A DNA stretch of 9,568 bases from Thermoplasmatales archaeon (GTDB taxonomy: Archaea > Thermoplasmatota > JASEFT01 > JAUWIS01): NCBI GenBank assembly GCA_030019485.1, contig JASEEW010000066.1, positions 1 to 9,568 on the forward strand, written 5' to 3'. Positions 1 to 6,858 of the stretch are shown here, in pieces. The translations under genes were made by a program, and so were the position numbers. The notes under the pieces were generated by a model. That model worked only from the letters and a program-made list of their open reading frames with translations. It did not search any database and was not told the DNA's origin. Position 1 is the first letter of the stretch. Each line of letters begins with the position of its first letter.

Positions 1-400
1 GATAACCAGGCCCAACCGCTACTGGATCTATGTCGAAGAAATCATTAGTTGTAAGATGACCATCAGCATCATTATCACAAAACATTATGCCATTCACCCT
101 TTTTGAATATATGGTATCAATCGTGTCTGTCATGCCAGGTACTACGACTCCATTACCATCTTCAACTAGGTATGTATAACCCTTTACACTCTTTTTTTCC
201 GATGTAGATGATAATATTACTCGATAATTACCATTGGATGCTGTGGTTAAAGTGTAACTGGTTATTGGTGTACCTTTTACTCCGCCACCAATAATACTAC
301 TCACCCATATATACACCACCGCTGCTAGCAAAACTGTTATTGCCACCATCAATATAATGCCAATCACCGGTGAAATCGCTTCCTTATTTCTGAATCTCAT
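1..400 (-). CDS. Archaeal type IV pilin-like protein, N-terminal part (runs off the window)
   Basis: Reading the minus strand from the ATG at 400 gives an open frame of 133 codons to the window edge, beginning MRFRNKEAISPVIGIILMVA. This is the class III (prepilin) signal of archaeal pilins (Pilin_N/DUF1628 type): a short basic n-region, then SPVIGIILMVAITVLLAAVVYIW as the helix that is both membrane anchor and filament core. By family knowledge, prepilin peptidase would cut near Ala8/Ile9. The rest looks like a secreted beta-rich domain. Residues 109-120 read DNDADGHLTTND, which fits the 12-residue EF-hand/dockerin calcium loop. A GAGGGATG stretch at 405-412 serves as ribosome site, and a TATA-like box lies about 37 nt upstream. 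The C-terminus is outside the window, so it could be an adhesion pilin, a minor pilin or another pilin-like secreted protein. Confidence 0.85.
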   Translation of the reverse strand, partial: MRFRNKEAISPVIGIILMVAITVLLAAVVYIWVSSIIGGGVKGTPITSYTLTTASNGNYRVILSSTSEKKSVKGYTYLVEDGNGVVVPGMTDTIDTIYSKRVNGIMFCDNDADGHLTTNDFFDIDPVAVGPGY

Positions 401-433
401 ATTTCATCCCTCAAAAGGTTATAGTTTTTGTTA

Positions 434-441
434 TTAATATA
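434..441 (-). promoter_or_regulatory. TATA-like box for the pilin gene
   Basis: On the minus strand TATATTAA is preceded by a purine-rich CGAAAC that would serve as BRE. Its centre lies about 37 nt before the pilin ATG at 400. This predicts a start of transcription near 412 and a leader of about 12 nt holding the GAGGG ribosome site. The IS element begins only 15 bp beyond this box, so the pilin promoter core appears intact but distal regulatory sequence may have been replaced. Confidence 0.5.
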
Positions 442-455
442 TGTTTCGTTTTTCA

Positions 456-474
456 GGGCTGTGGGACAAAAATA
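456..474 (+). repeat. Left terminal inverted repeat of the IS
   Basis: The sequence GGGCTGTGGGACAAAAATA pairs with the reverse complement of 1711-1729. The first 13 bases are identical, with two mismatches in the inner six. The outermost GGGCTG is taken as the tip because matching stops at 455/1730. Confidence 0.9.
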
Positions 475-578
475 GGGCCTAATCCTTACAGATTATTACA
501 TATGCCCTTTTGCCTATGAATTTTTTTGGGCAATCTATTTTTGCACTGGTCCCAAACGGTGTTACTATTTTTTCATAG

Positions 579-601
579 AAACACAAAATATTTTTGTGTT
601 T
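579..601. repeat. Perfect 10-bp inverted repeat inside the IS left end
   Basis: AAACACAAAA and TTTTGTGTTT are separated by three bases (TAT). The hairpin lies between the left end and the transposase promoter. Such structures in IS leaders can block transcription entering from outside or bind transposase; neither role can be shown here. Confidence 0.6.
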
Positions 602-645
602 AAGTGTTAAAGTTCCTCTTTTCATTTCTATTCTTCTCATAATAT

Positions 646-665
646 AAGATATCTATAGATATCTT
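646..665. promoter_or_regulatory. 20-bp perfect palindrome abutting the transposase TATA box
   Basis: AAGATATCTATAGATATCTT is its own reverse complement, centred between 655 and 656. It ends at the first bases of the TTTATAAACC TATA box and covers the BRE position. A dimeric DNA-binding protein sitting here would compete with TBP/TFB, so an operator for self-repression of the transposase is the natural guess; chance in AT-rich DNA is less likely at this length. Confidence 0.5.
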
Positions 666-671
666 TATAAA
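664..671 (+). promoter_or_regulatory. TATA box of the transposase gene
   Basis: TTTATAAA lies about 35 nt before the ATG at 703, predicting transcription from about 693 and a leader of about 10 nt without a clear Shine-Dalgarno sequence. Because the peptidase remnant and the transporter lie downstream on the same strand, this may now be the nearest recognisable promoter for them. Confidence 0.5.
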
Positions 672-702
672 CCTTTGCATCCATACTGAACTTGTTATAA
701 GT

Positions 703-1713
703 ATGAGAAGTGAAGAGATAAAAGAAAGGTTGAAAGACATAGAAGAATTTTTGCTTGATGAGTACAAGCAGAATAAGGAGGAAAAGAAGAGGGATTGGAG
801 AACATATGAACAAAGATTAACGATTAGAATAAAAGAAGCAATCAAAAATCTTGAACCTTTGATAGATGAAGCAACAAAAGCAATAGAGATTCATAGGGGT
901 AAGGGTAGAAGACCAGAGCTTACCGTTAAACAAAAGGTTACTCTTATCCTGCTGAAAGAATTATTTAGAAAAAGTAATAGATTGATGGCTTCAATGCTTT
1001 CTGTGTTTTCCCTTCTTTCCAATGTTGATGTGAGTTATAAGACTGTTGAGAGATTGTATTCTGATCCAGAGGTTGAGATGGGTGTTCATAATTTACACAT
1101 CCTGGTTCTAAAGAAGAAGAAAGGTGTAAAATTATTTGATGTTGATGCCTGTGGTGATGGAACAGGTTACTCCTTGACTGTAAGAAAACATTATGCTTCT
1201 GAAACAGGGAAAAATAGGGACAGGGTTAAAGAGGCAGGAGGAAAAAAGGAATACAACAAAAAAGCATTTGTTTATTCTTTCAAGATGCTTGATCTTGGGA
1301 CAAAAATGTATGTAGCATATGGAATGAGTTTCAGGAGTGAAAAGCAAGCGTTTGAAAAGGCAATGGAAATGATAAAAGATAGGGGTATAAACATAGAAAG
1401 CATCAGGCTTGATAAATATTACAGTTTCCCTTCATATGTTGACATGTTTGAGGATGCTAAGGTTTATGTGATACCGAGGAAAAATGCGACTTTGAGGGGT
1501 TCATGGAAATGGAAAAAGATAATGATGGAATTTGTACATAATACTCTTCCGTACTTGGAGCAGTATTATCTGAGGAACAATTCTGAATCTGGTTTTTCTG
1601 TTGATAAAAGATGGTTTGGGTGGAGGGTTGAGCAGAGAAGAGAGGATAGAATTAACACAGCTATGGCATGTACTGACCTGTGGCATAATTTGTTTAATCT
1701 ATATCCAAGTTAA
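703..1713 (+). CDS. DDE transposase, IS4 superfamily
   Basis: This 336-residue protein catalyses cut-and-paste movement of the surrounding element. The N-terminal 120 residues are charged and helical (RSEEIKERLKDIEEFL..., then an RKSNR segment) and probably bind the terminal repeats. The RNase H-like catalytic core follows: first Asp in DVDACGDGTGYS (about D148), second Asp in SIRLDKYYSF (about D237), and Glu in YYLRNNSESGFSVDK (about E295). That last segment matches the IS4 signature Y-(2)-R-(3)-E-(6)-K exactly. Length and triad are complete, so nothing suggests decay. The start is the ATG 35 nt after the TATA box. The TAA stop lies in the right terminal repeat and is in the same reading frame as the peptidase remnant that follows. 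Confidence 0.9.
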   Translation: MRSEEIKERLKDIEEFLLDEYKQNKEEKKRDWRTYEQRLTIRIKEAIKNLEPLIDEATKAIEIHRGKGRRPELTVKQKVTLILLKELFRKSNRLMASMLSVFSLLSNVDVSYKTVERLYSDPEVEMGVHNLHILVLKKKKGVKLFDVDACGDGTGYSLTVRKHYASETGKNRDRVKEAGGKKEYNKKAFVYSFKMLDLGTKMYVAYGMSFRSEKQAFEKAMEMIKDRGINIESIRLDKYYSFPSYVDMFEDAKVYVIPRKNATLRGSWKWKKIMMEFVHNTLPYLEQYYLRNNSESGFSVDKRWFGWRVEQRREDRINTAMACTDLWHNLFNLYPS

Positions 1714-1729
1714 TTCTGTCCCACAGCCC
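1711..1729 (-). repeat. Right terminal inverted repeat of the IS
   Basis: Read on the minus strand this is GGGCTGTGGGACAGAATTA, matching the left end at 17 of 19 positions. It contains the transposase TAA (1711-1713), and its last base also serves as the first base of the peptidase His codon (CAT, 1729-1731). Confidence 0.9.
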
Positions 1730-2631
1730 ATGGCAACGAGAAACCATCCTATGAGGTCCTGATTTATTTTGTAAACTATGTTGTGGAAAAATATTATGAA
1801 AACAATAAGGAGGGAAACAGGGTCAGGTATGTTGTGAACAACAGGGAAATGTATATTGTTCCAATGGTGAACCCTGACGGTGTGGAGGCAGGCACGAGGA
1901 AAAACAGGGAGCCGAACTACATGCCAGGACCAATGCACACCCCTTACCCTGACTGCTACGGTGTCGATTTAAACAGAAACTATGACTACATGTGGGGCAT
2001 ATTCCCATATCCTGCGAACAGCGCAAACCCCTACTCTGATGAATATCAGGGGGAAGAACCTTTTTCAGAGAAGGAAACCCAGGCAGTCAGGGATTTTGTA
2101 GGCAGTCATGATTTTGTTCTCTCATTGTCATATCATACCTACTCTGAACTGGTTCTTTATCCATGGGGCTACACAACCCAGCCGACAGATGATGATGAAT
2201 TATTTAGAGGCATAGCAAACGGCATCTCCTCAATAAATGGTTATGAGGTAATGCAGGCAAGTGAACTGTATCTAACATCAGGGGACGTCGATGACTGGCT
2301 CTACGGGGAAAAAGGCGTTCTGGCTTTTACAATAGAGCTGGGTAAAGAGCATAGTCCGGAGTATGATGAGGTGTTAAACATAAGCAAAACACATGTGTGG
2401 GTAAACCTTTATGCCGCAGAAATCGCAGACAACCCGGGAGGGGAATGGGTGCTCAGAGAGGAAGAAATTTCGGAAAAGGCAGAAGGAATTTTTGAAGACA
2501 CCCCAACCTCATTTGCTATGATGGTTGTTATGATTGTAGCAATGTTTGGAATAACCTATGGTGGGTTATTCAAATGTTTTAGAATTGCTATCAAATCAGA
2601 GAGGAAAAAACATGGAAACATGGAAAAGTAG
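1729..2631 (+). pseudogene. M14 zinc carboxypeptidase, 5'-truncated by the IS, C-terminal membrane anchor
   Basis: From the IS edge one frame runs HGNEKPSYEVLIYFVNYVVE and on to a TAG at 2631. It carries the M14 landmarks in order: zinc ligands in HGNE (1729-1740), substrate-carboxylate arginine region TRKNREP (1894-1914), NR pair in DLNRN (1966-1980), third zinc ligand His at 2134-2136 in YHTYSELVLYPWGYT, SGDVDDWLYG, and catalytic Glu at 2335-2337 in FTIELG. A C-terminal hydrophobic stretch, AMMVVMIVAMFGITYGGLF, followed by basic residues suggests an anchor with the enzyme outside the cell. The signal peptide, any propeptide and the first catalytic-domain strands are missing. The first usable start (GTG, 1783) comes after the HxxE zinc motif, so its 282-residue product should be inactive. 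The gene overlaps the transporter start by 20 nt, marking a former operon. Confidence 0.85.
2599..2604 (+). promoter_or_regulatory. Ribosome binding site of the transporter
   Basis: GAGAGG lies 7 nt before the ATG at 2612 and inside the end of the peptidase frame. It favours this start over the in-frame ATG at 2558, which would add 18 residues ahead of the conserved first membrane helix. Confidence 0.65.
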
Positions 2632-4069
2632 ATGGGGACTCATATTTGCGGCTATGGGTGCAGCCATAGGCCTAGGCAACATTTGGAGATTTCCAAGGGA
2701 GGTTGCGGCAAACGGGGGTGGAGCATTTATGATTGCGTACCTTATCTTCCTGTTTTCTTGGTCTGTACCTCTGCTCATCGCAGAGTTCTCACTCGGTAAG
2801 AAAACAAGGCTTGGCACTATAGGAACATTCAATCTTTTCGCTGGTAAAAAGTACGCGTTTATGGGTGCTTGGATGATGCTTGTGTCAACTATTGTTGGTT
2901 TCTATTATGCAGTGATAATGGGTTGGGTAATCAGATATTTTACTGTAGTAGTAACAGGAGGGCTTCACGCAGATGTGGATACGGCAGCACTTTGGGCAGA
3001 TTTTATTACGTCTCCAGCTCAGATTGTATTTTTCCAATTTGTAGCTGTAGGTATGAGCGCTTACGTGGTCTATAAAGGAATAAGAAAAGGAATAGAAATA
3101 GTGAATAAAATACTTATCCCAATGCTGTTCATTCTGCTATTTGTAGCTGCAATATGGGCGCTTTCCCTTCCAGGTGCAATTAATGGTTTAAAGTTTTTAT
3201 TTATTCCTAGGTGGGAATATTTAGGGAGAGCTGAGACTTGGGTAAGGGCTTTATCGCAGTCTGCATGGTCCTGCTCAGCCGGGTTTGGCATGGCAATCAC
3301 CTATGCGATTTACATGAAGAAAAAAGAAGACACAGCTTTAAATGCATTCATTACCGGGTTAGGAGATACTGCAGCTGCACTTATAGCAGGTATTGCGGTA
3401 GCATGCACCGTTTTCGCGCTTTCCGCAAGCACTGATGAATCGCTTGGAATACTAGAAGCAGGGGATGTTGGTCTTGCATTCATACATCTCACCAGGCTTT
3501 TCACTCAAATGCCAGGAGGAATTTTTATTGCAATTATATTTTTCCTTGCAACATCATTTGCAGCGCTGACGTCCATGATTTCAGGGTTTGAGATAGCAGT
3601 AAGAAACTTCATGGATCATGGGTGGAGCAGGCATAAATCGCTTACGTTTATCACCATCGTAACATTTTTACTCGGGCTGCCTTCTGCTATTATTGTTTCA
3701 GGAAGCGCGCCCGTGTTTCTGAACAACCAGGACCATGTCTGGGGCATGGGCCTGATTGTAAGCGGTCTGTTTGTGGCATTTGCTGTCTGGAAGTATGGTG
3801 TGAGCAGATTCAGGAATGAGTTAATCAACACAGGATACAACGATATAAGAATCGGTGCCTGGTGGGATTTTGTCATCATAGTAATGTTTCCCCTCCAGTT
3901 CATTGTTCTCATACTATGGTATTTTTATCAGTCAATATCCATGTATCCAGATACATGGTTTAACCCACTGGAGCCTACTGGTTTTGGAACCGTTGTAGTT
4001 CAGTGGATACTTGTAATTGTTGCGTTGATAATGCTGAACAAATGGATAGGGAGGAAGATTATAAAATAA
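2612..4069 (+). CDS. Sodium:neurotransmitter symporter (NSS/SNF) family transporter
   Basis: This 485-residue integral membrane protein most likely imports amino acids with Na+, as in the LeuT fold. TM1 carries the family hallmark GLGNIWRFP (residues 20-28) followed by ANGGGAFMIAYL. The unwound TM6 segment reads SAGFGMAITYAIYM, aligning with LeuT's SLGFGAIITY. TM8 reads FAALTSMIS, keeping the Thr-Ser pair that binds Na+ at the second site. About 12 hydrophobic segments can be counted, and the length is slightly below LeuT. Where LeuT has Asn21 this protein has Ala, a common variation. The chosen start has a good ribosome site and gives the usual short N-terminal tail (METWKSRWG). It was probably co-transcribed with the upstream carboxypeptidase; since the IS arrived its native promoter is not in view. 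Substrate is not predictable by eye. Confidence 0.93.
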   Translation: METWKSRWGLIFAAMGAAIGLGNIWRFPREVAANGGGAFMIAYLIFLFSWSVPLLIAEFSLGKKTRLGTIGTFNLFAGKKYAFMGAWMMLVSTIVGFYYAVIMGWVIRYFTVVVTGGLHADVDTAALWADFITSPAQIVFFQFVAVGMSAYVVYKGIRKGIEIVNKILIPMLFILLFVAAIWALSLPGAINGLKFLFIPRWEYLGRAETWVRALSQSAWSCSAGFGMAITYAIYMKKKEDTALNAFITGLGDTAAALIAGIAVACTVFALSASTDESLGILEAGDVGLAFIHLTRLFTQMPGGIFIAIIFFLATSFAALTSMISGFEIAVRNFMDHGWSRHKSLTFITIVTFLLGLPSAIIVSGSAPVFLNNQDHVWGMGLIVSGLFVAFAVWKYGVSRFRNELINTGYNDIRIGAWWDFVIIVMFPLQFIVLILWYFYQSISMYPDTWFNPLEPTGFGTVVVQWILVIVALIMLNKWIGRKIIK

Positions 4070-4079
4070 TTCTACTTCC

Positions 4080-4102
4080 ATTTTTGTTCCTCAATTTTTT
4101 TT
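4080..4102 (+). terminator. T-rich terminator after the transporter
   Basis: Just past the TAA at 4067-4069, a T5 run (4081-4085) and a T8 run (4095-4102) follow on the plus strand without a preceding hairpin, as in archaeal oligo-T termination. The second run overlaps the 3' end of the convergent ATP-grasp gene. Confidence 0.45.
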
Positions 4103-5201
4103 GATAATCCTTCTGGAAAGGTTGAATCTTTTTTGGGATGGAAAGCATGGAAACGCGTTTATCTCTATCACGTACACATGTTTCAGGTCTTTGCTGAGCA
4201 TGATATCAACACCTGAAAAATCCAGACCCATAGCCTTTGACGCATCAATTGCAACCTTGGTTGCCTTCTTTATTATGTTCTCTGGAATTTTTCTAAGAAA
4301 ACGTGCATCCCTCCCTTTACCCCCTTGTGATATGTTTGTTGTTATCTTCTCAGGAGCATTTGTTCTTGGATATATATAATAGTACATCATCAAAACAGAC
4401 ATAAAATCTTAAATCAAATTTCAGGTTGTCGATTATGTAAGGCTCAACCGCCTCCTCAATCACAATATCCTTTGTTAAAAGCCTTTTCAGAAAATTAATG
4501 TTGTTTGTGATGTCCATAAAAACCCAGCCGTAGTCTGACACACTGCTCACTATCCGATTATTTTCAAATCTGAAATTTGTTTTCCATTCATCCTTTTCTA
4601 TATATGTGATGCCTTTCCCCATCGAGCCGTATCTCACCTTTATAAAAAGCTTCCTGTTTTCTTTGTTAACCATTCTTAATATGTCCTTATAGTTTCGTGT
4701 GAAAAATGAAGGTTTTACCTCAATACCTGCTCTGGACAAAATTGTTTTTGTCAGCTCTTTATCCCTGTCCACGGATATTCTTAAAGGATGGTTGATGAAA
4801 TACAGTTTTTTATTGCTGTAAAATGCATTTATCTGCTCATAAATCCCAGACCAAAAAACTATGAATTTCTCATAAAACCTTACGTTGCCGTACACAGACT
4901 CATACCCCCTGTATTCAATGTTTTCATCCCAGTATTTGAATGGAAAGAACAGGAAAACAACTATTTTTTTATTTTCTACATCAGGCAGCCTGTTTTCCGC
5001 AAGATGTTCATAAGTGGCAGTGATTAAATTGAACTGTTTTGAATGATGTTGCCTTAGCTGTCTGCAAAACTTTTTATAAGAATCCCAGTCTGATTCATCA
5101 CCGAGTATGAGTAAACTCTGCAACATGGATTTTGACGTGAAATTTCTACTGAAACTATTTCGGTTGCAGAGTTTAAGCAATGTTTTATCTACAAAGAACA
5201 T
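4091..5201 (-). pseudogene. RimK-like ATP-grasp ligase, frameshifted at a TA run
   Basis: Two overlapping minus-strand frames together make one ATP-grasp protein of about 370 residues. The first (5201 to 4350) has the lead-in helix DKELTKTILSRAGIEVKPSFF, the nucleotide-binding lysine and flexible loop FIKVRYGSMGKG (K188), the hinge VIEEAVEP, and DNLKFDLRFYVCFDDVLLYI, then goes out of frame and stops. The second frame, down to the TGA at 4091, supplies YPRTNAPEKITTNISQGGKG and the metal-binding end GLDFSGVDIML...VIEINAFP. Restoring one TA unit in the run at 4370-4378 joins them as DDVLLYIYPRTNAPEK. ATP-grasp ligases of this shape join a carboxylate to an amine through an acyl-phosphate, often adding amino acids to a peptide or cofactor; the substrate here is unknown. 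The ATG at 5201 has AGGAGG just upstream. It starts 25 nt after CTP synthase ends, so the two form an operon. It may be a real pseudogene, a slippage-switched gene or a sequencing error. Confidence 0.8.
4370..4378. repeat. TA dinucleotide run at the frameshift
   Basis: The run ATATATATA lies exactly where the ATP-grasp reading frame shifts. A change of one dinucleotide unit would bring the two halves into frame. Confidence 0.7.
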
Positions 5202-5226
5202 CTTCCTCCTAATTTAATAGTGTTTT

Positions 5227-6816
5227 CTATTTCTTTTTCGCAGCCTTCACAAGCCCAAGGAACAGTGGTGCGGGTTTACCAGGCCTTGATTTGAACTCTG
5301 GATGGAACTGTGATGCAACAAAAAACTGATTGTTTTTTAACTCTGCTATCTCCATCCTTTTTCCATCAGCTGATTTGCCGGAAAATATCATCCCTGCATT
5401 TTCAATCTTTTTAATGTAATCAGGATTGATTTCATACCTGTGCCTGTGACGTTCGGATATTTTTGTTTTATTGTAGATTTTATGTGCAAGGCTCCCTTTT
5501 TTGATGATAACATCATGCGCTCCCAGCCTCATTGTTGCACCCATGTTTTTTATTTCTTTCTGCTCTGGAAGAAGGTCAATAACAGGATGAACTGTTTTTT
5601 TGAATTCTGATGAGTTCGCATCCCTCATTTTCAAAACGTTTCTGCAGAACTCTATTGTTGCAAGCTGGAAGCCGAGGCATACGCCAAGGAATGGTATCCT
5701 GTTTTCCCTTGCATATTTTATCGCAGATATTTTTCCTTCTATTCCCCTTTCACCAAAACCCCCGGGAATAATTATTCCGTTTGCATTTTTTAAGCAGTCA
5801 CACCCATTTTTTTCAATATCTTCAGCCTCAACCCATGTTATGTTTATTTTTGTGTTTGTTGCAGCAGAGCAGTGACGCAGTGTTTCTATGTAACTGATGT
5901 ATGAGTCTTGAAGATGCGTGTATTTTCCAACAATCGCAATTCTTGTTTCATGTTTTGGGTTCAGCAGAGGTTTCAAAAGAGCCTTCCATTTCTTTAAATC
6001 AGTTTTTCTTTGTTTCAAACCAAGACGTCTTAACAGGTGGTCTGTGAGTCCTTGTTCCTCCAAAAGCACGGGCACCTGATATATTGACTCTGCATCAGGG
6101 GCGGAAACTATTCCTTCCAATGGCACGTTGCAGAACAATGATATTTTTTTCTTTATATCATAATCCAAAGGCTTAGCACCTCTTCCAACAATAATATCTG
6201 GCTGGATGCCTATCGCCCTTAATTCTTTCACAGAATGCTGTGTTGGTTTTGTTTTCTGCTCACCAACAACATCCATTACCGGAACAAGTGTTGTGTGAAC
6301 AAAAACAAGATTTTCTTCAGGACCAACCTCCATCCTGAGCTGACGCACAGCCTCAAGAAAAGGCATTGATTCTATATCCCCCACAGTGCCGCCAAGCTCT
6401 ATGAGAACAACATCAGCATTTGAGGACTCAGCAACATTTTTTATTTGAGACTTGATCTCATTTGTTACATGCGGTATGATTTGGACTGTTTTCCCAAGAT
6501 AATCTCCTCTTCTTTCCTTTTCAACCACAGCCCTGTAAACCTTCCCTGTTGTGATGTTGTGATTCCTTGTAAGATTTATGTCTAAAAACCTTTCATAGTT
6601 TCCCAGGTCCAGGTCAACCTCACCGCCGTCATCCAGAACAAAAACCTCACCATGCTGGAAAGGATTCATTGTTCCCGCATCGCAGTTCAGATAAGGGTCA
6701 ATTTTTATTGCTGTGACTTTGTAGCCTCTGCTTATCAGCAGTCTTCCAATGGATGAAACAGTTACGCCTTTCCCGAGGCCGGACAAAACACCACCCGTGA
6801 CAACAACATACTTCAT
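5227..6816 (-). CDS. pyrG: CTP synthase (glutamine-hydrolysing)
   Basis: This 529-residue enzyme makes CTP from UTP, ATP and glutamine, the last step of pyrimidine nucleotide synthesis, in the cytoplasm. The N-terminal synthetase domain (about 1-270) starts MKYVVVTGGVLSGLGKG with the P-loop at residues 8-17, followed by KIDPYLNCDAGTMNPFQHGEVFVLDDGGE, the metal- and UTP-binding region. After a linker the class I glutamine amidotransferase domain (about 290-529) shows GIIIPGGFGERG, the nucleophile Cys380 in GVCLGFQ, and His505 and Glu507 in QFHPEF, completing the triad. Length is normal and nothing is missing. The ATG start is preceded by a GTGAG ribosome site and a TATA box about 39 nt upstream. 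It heads a two-gene operon with the ATP-grasp ligase and diverges from the OB-fold gene. Confidence 0.97.
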   Translation of the reverse strand: MKYVVVTGGVLSGLGKGVTVSSIGRLLISRGYKVTAIKIDPYLNCDAGTMNPFQHGEVFVLDDGGEVDLDLGNYERFLDINLTRNHNITTGKVYRAVVEKERRGDYLGKTVQIIPHVTNEIKSQIKNVAESSNADVVLIELGGTVGDIESMPFLEAVRQLRMEVGPEENLVFVHTTLVPVMDVVGEQKTKPTQHSVKELRAIGIQPDIIVGRGAKPLDYDIKKKISLFCNVPLEGIVSAPDAESIYQVPVLLEEQGLTDHLLRRLGLKQRKTDLKKWKALLKPLLNPKHETRIAIVGKYTHLQDSYISYIETLRHCSAATNTKINITWVEAEDIEKNGCDCLKNANGIIIPGGFGERGIEGKISAIKYARENRIPFLGVCLGFQLATIEFCRNVLKMRDANSSEFKKTVHPVIDLLPEQKEIKNMGATMRLGAHDVIIKKGSLAHKIYNKTKISERHRHRYEINPDYIKKIENAGMIFSGKSADGKRMEIAELKNNQFFVASQFHPEFKSRPGKPAPLFLGLVKAAKKK

Positions 6817-6850
6817 TTACTCACGGGAATAACAAATAGTGTTATGGGTG

Positions 6851-6858
6851 TATAAACT
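6851..6858 (-). promoter_or_regulatory. TATA box of CTP synthase
   Basis: On the minus strand AAGTTTATA lies about 39 nt before the ATG at 6816. That predicts transcription from near 6830 and a leader of about 14 nt containing the GTGAG ribosome site. Confidence 0.5.

Larger units (their letters stand above)
456..1729 (+). mobile_element. IS4-superfamily insertion sequence, complete, about 1.27 kb
   Basis: The element is bounded by GGGCTGTGGGACA at 456-468 and its exact reverse complement at 1717-1729; including the next six bases the ends match at 17 of 19 positions. It encloses one full transposase gene with an intact catalytic triad, so it may still be active. No target-site duplication is visible: the bases before 456 (tttca) differ from those after 1729 (atggc). 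The left 247 bp are non-coding and hold a 10-bp hairpin, an internal inverted copy of the end sequence, a 20-bp palindrome and the transposase promoter. The right end has only 16 bp after the stop codon. The transposase matches the IS4 superfamily signature; the exact subgroup (for example an archaeal ISNCY/ISA1214-like group) I cannot settle by reading. Confidence 0.9.

Noticed and set aside
600..845. Minus-strand 81-codon frame rich in Leu/Ser/Phe across the transposase start
   Set aside because: It is the complement of the lysine-rich transposase N-terminus and the AT-rich IS leader; the hydrophobic look is a by-product of composition.
451..1735. Target-site duplication flanking the IS
   Set aside because: No matching direct repeat of 2 to 9 bases is visible with the ends placed at 456 and 1729 or shifted by one base.
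2558..2611. Earlier ATG for the transporter, adding 18 residues
   Set aside because: The extension is polar, precedes the usual NSS N-terminus and lacks a ribosome site, while the ATG at 2612 has GAGAGG at proper spacing.
4101..4379. Plus-strand 92-codon frame opposite the ATP-grasp C-terminus
   Set aside because: It is a shadow of the conserved EIN/GVD-containing half of the ATP-grasp gene and has no ribosome site.
4091..4402. A separate 103-residue minus-strand gene starting MSVLMMYYY
   Set aside because: Its content is the C-terminal half of an ATP-grasp domain and cannot fold alone; its first residues are the out-of-frame reading of the preceding RFYVCFDDV segment. It is annotated as one frameshifted gene.
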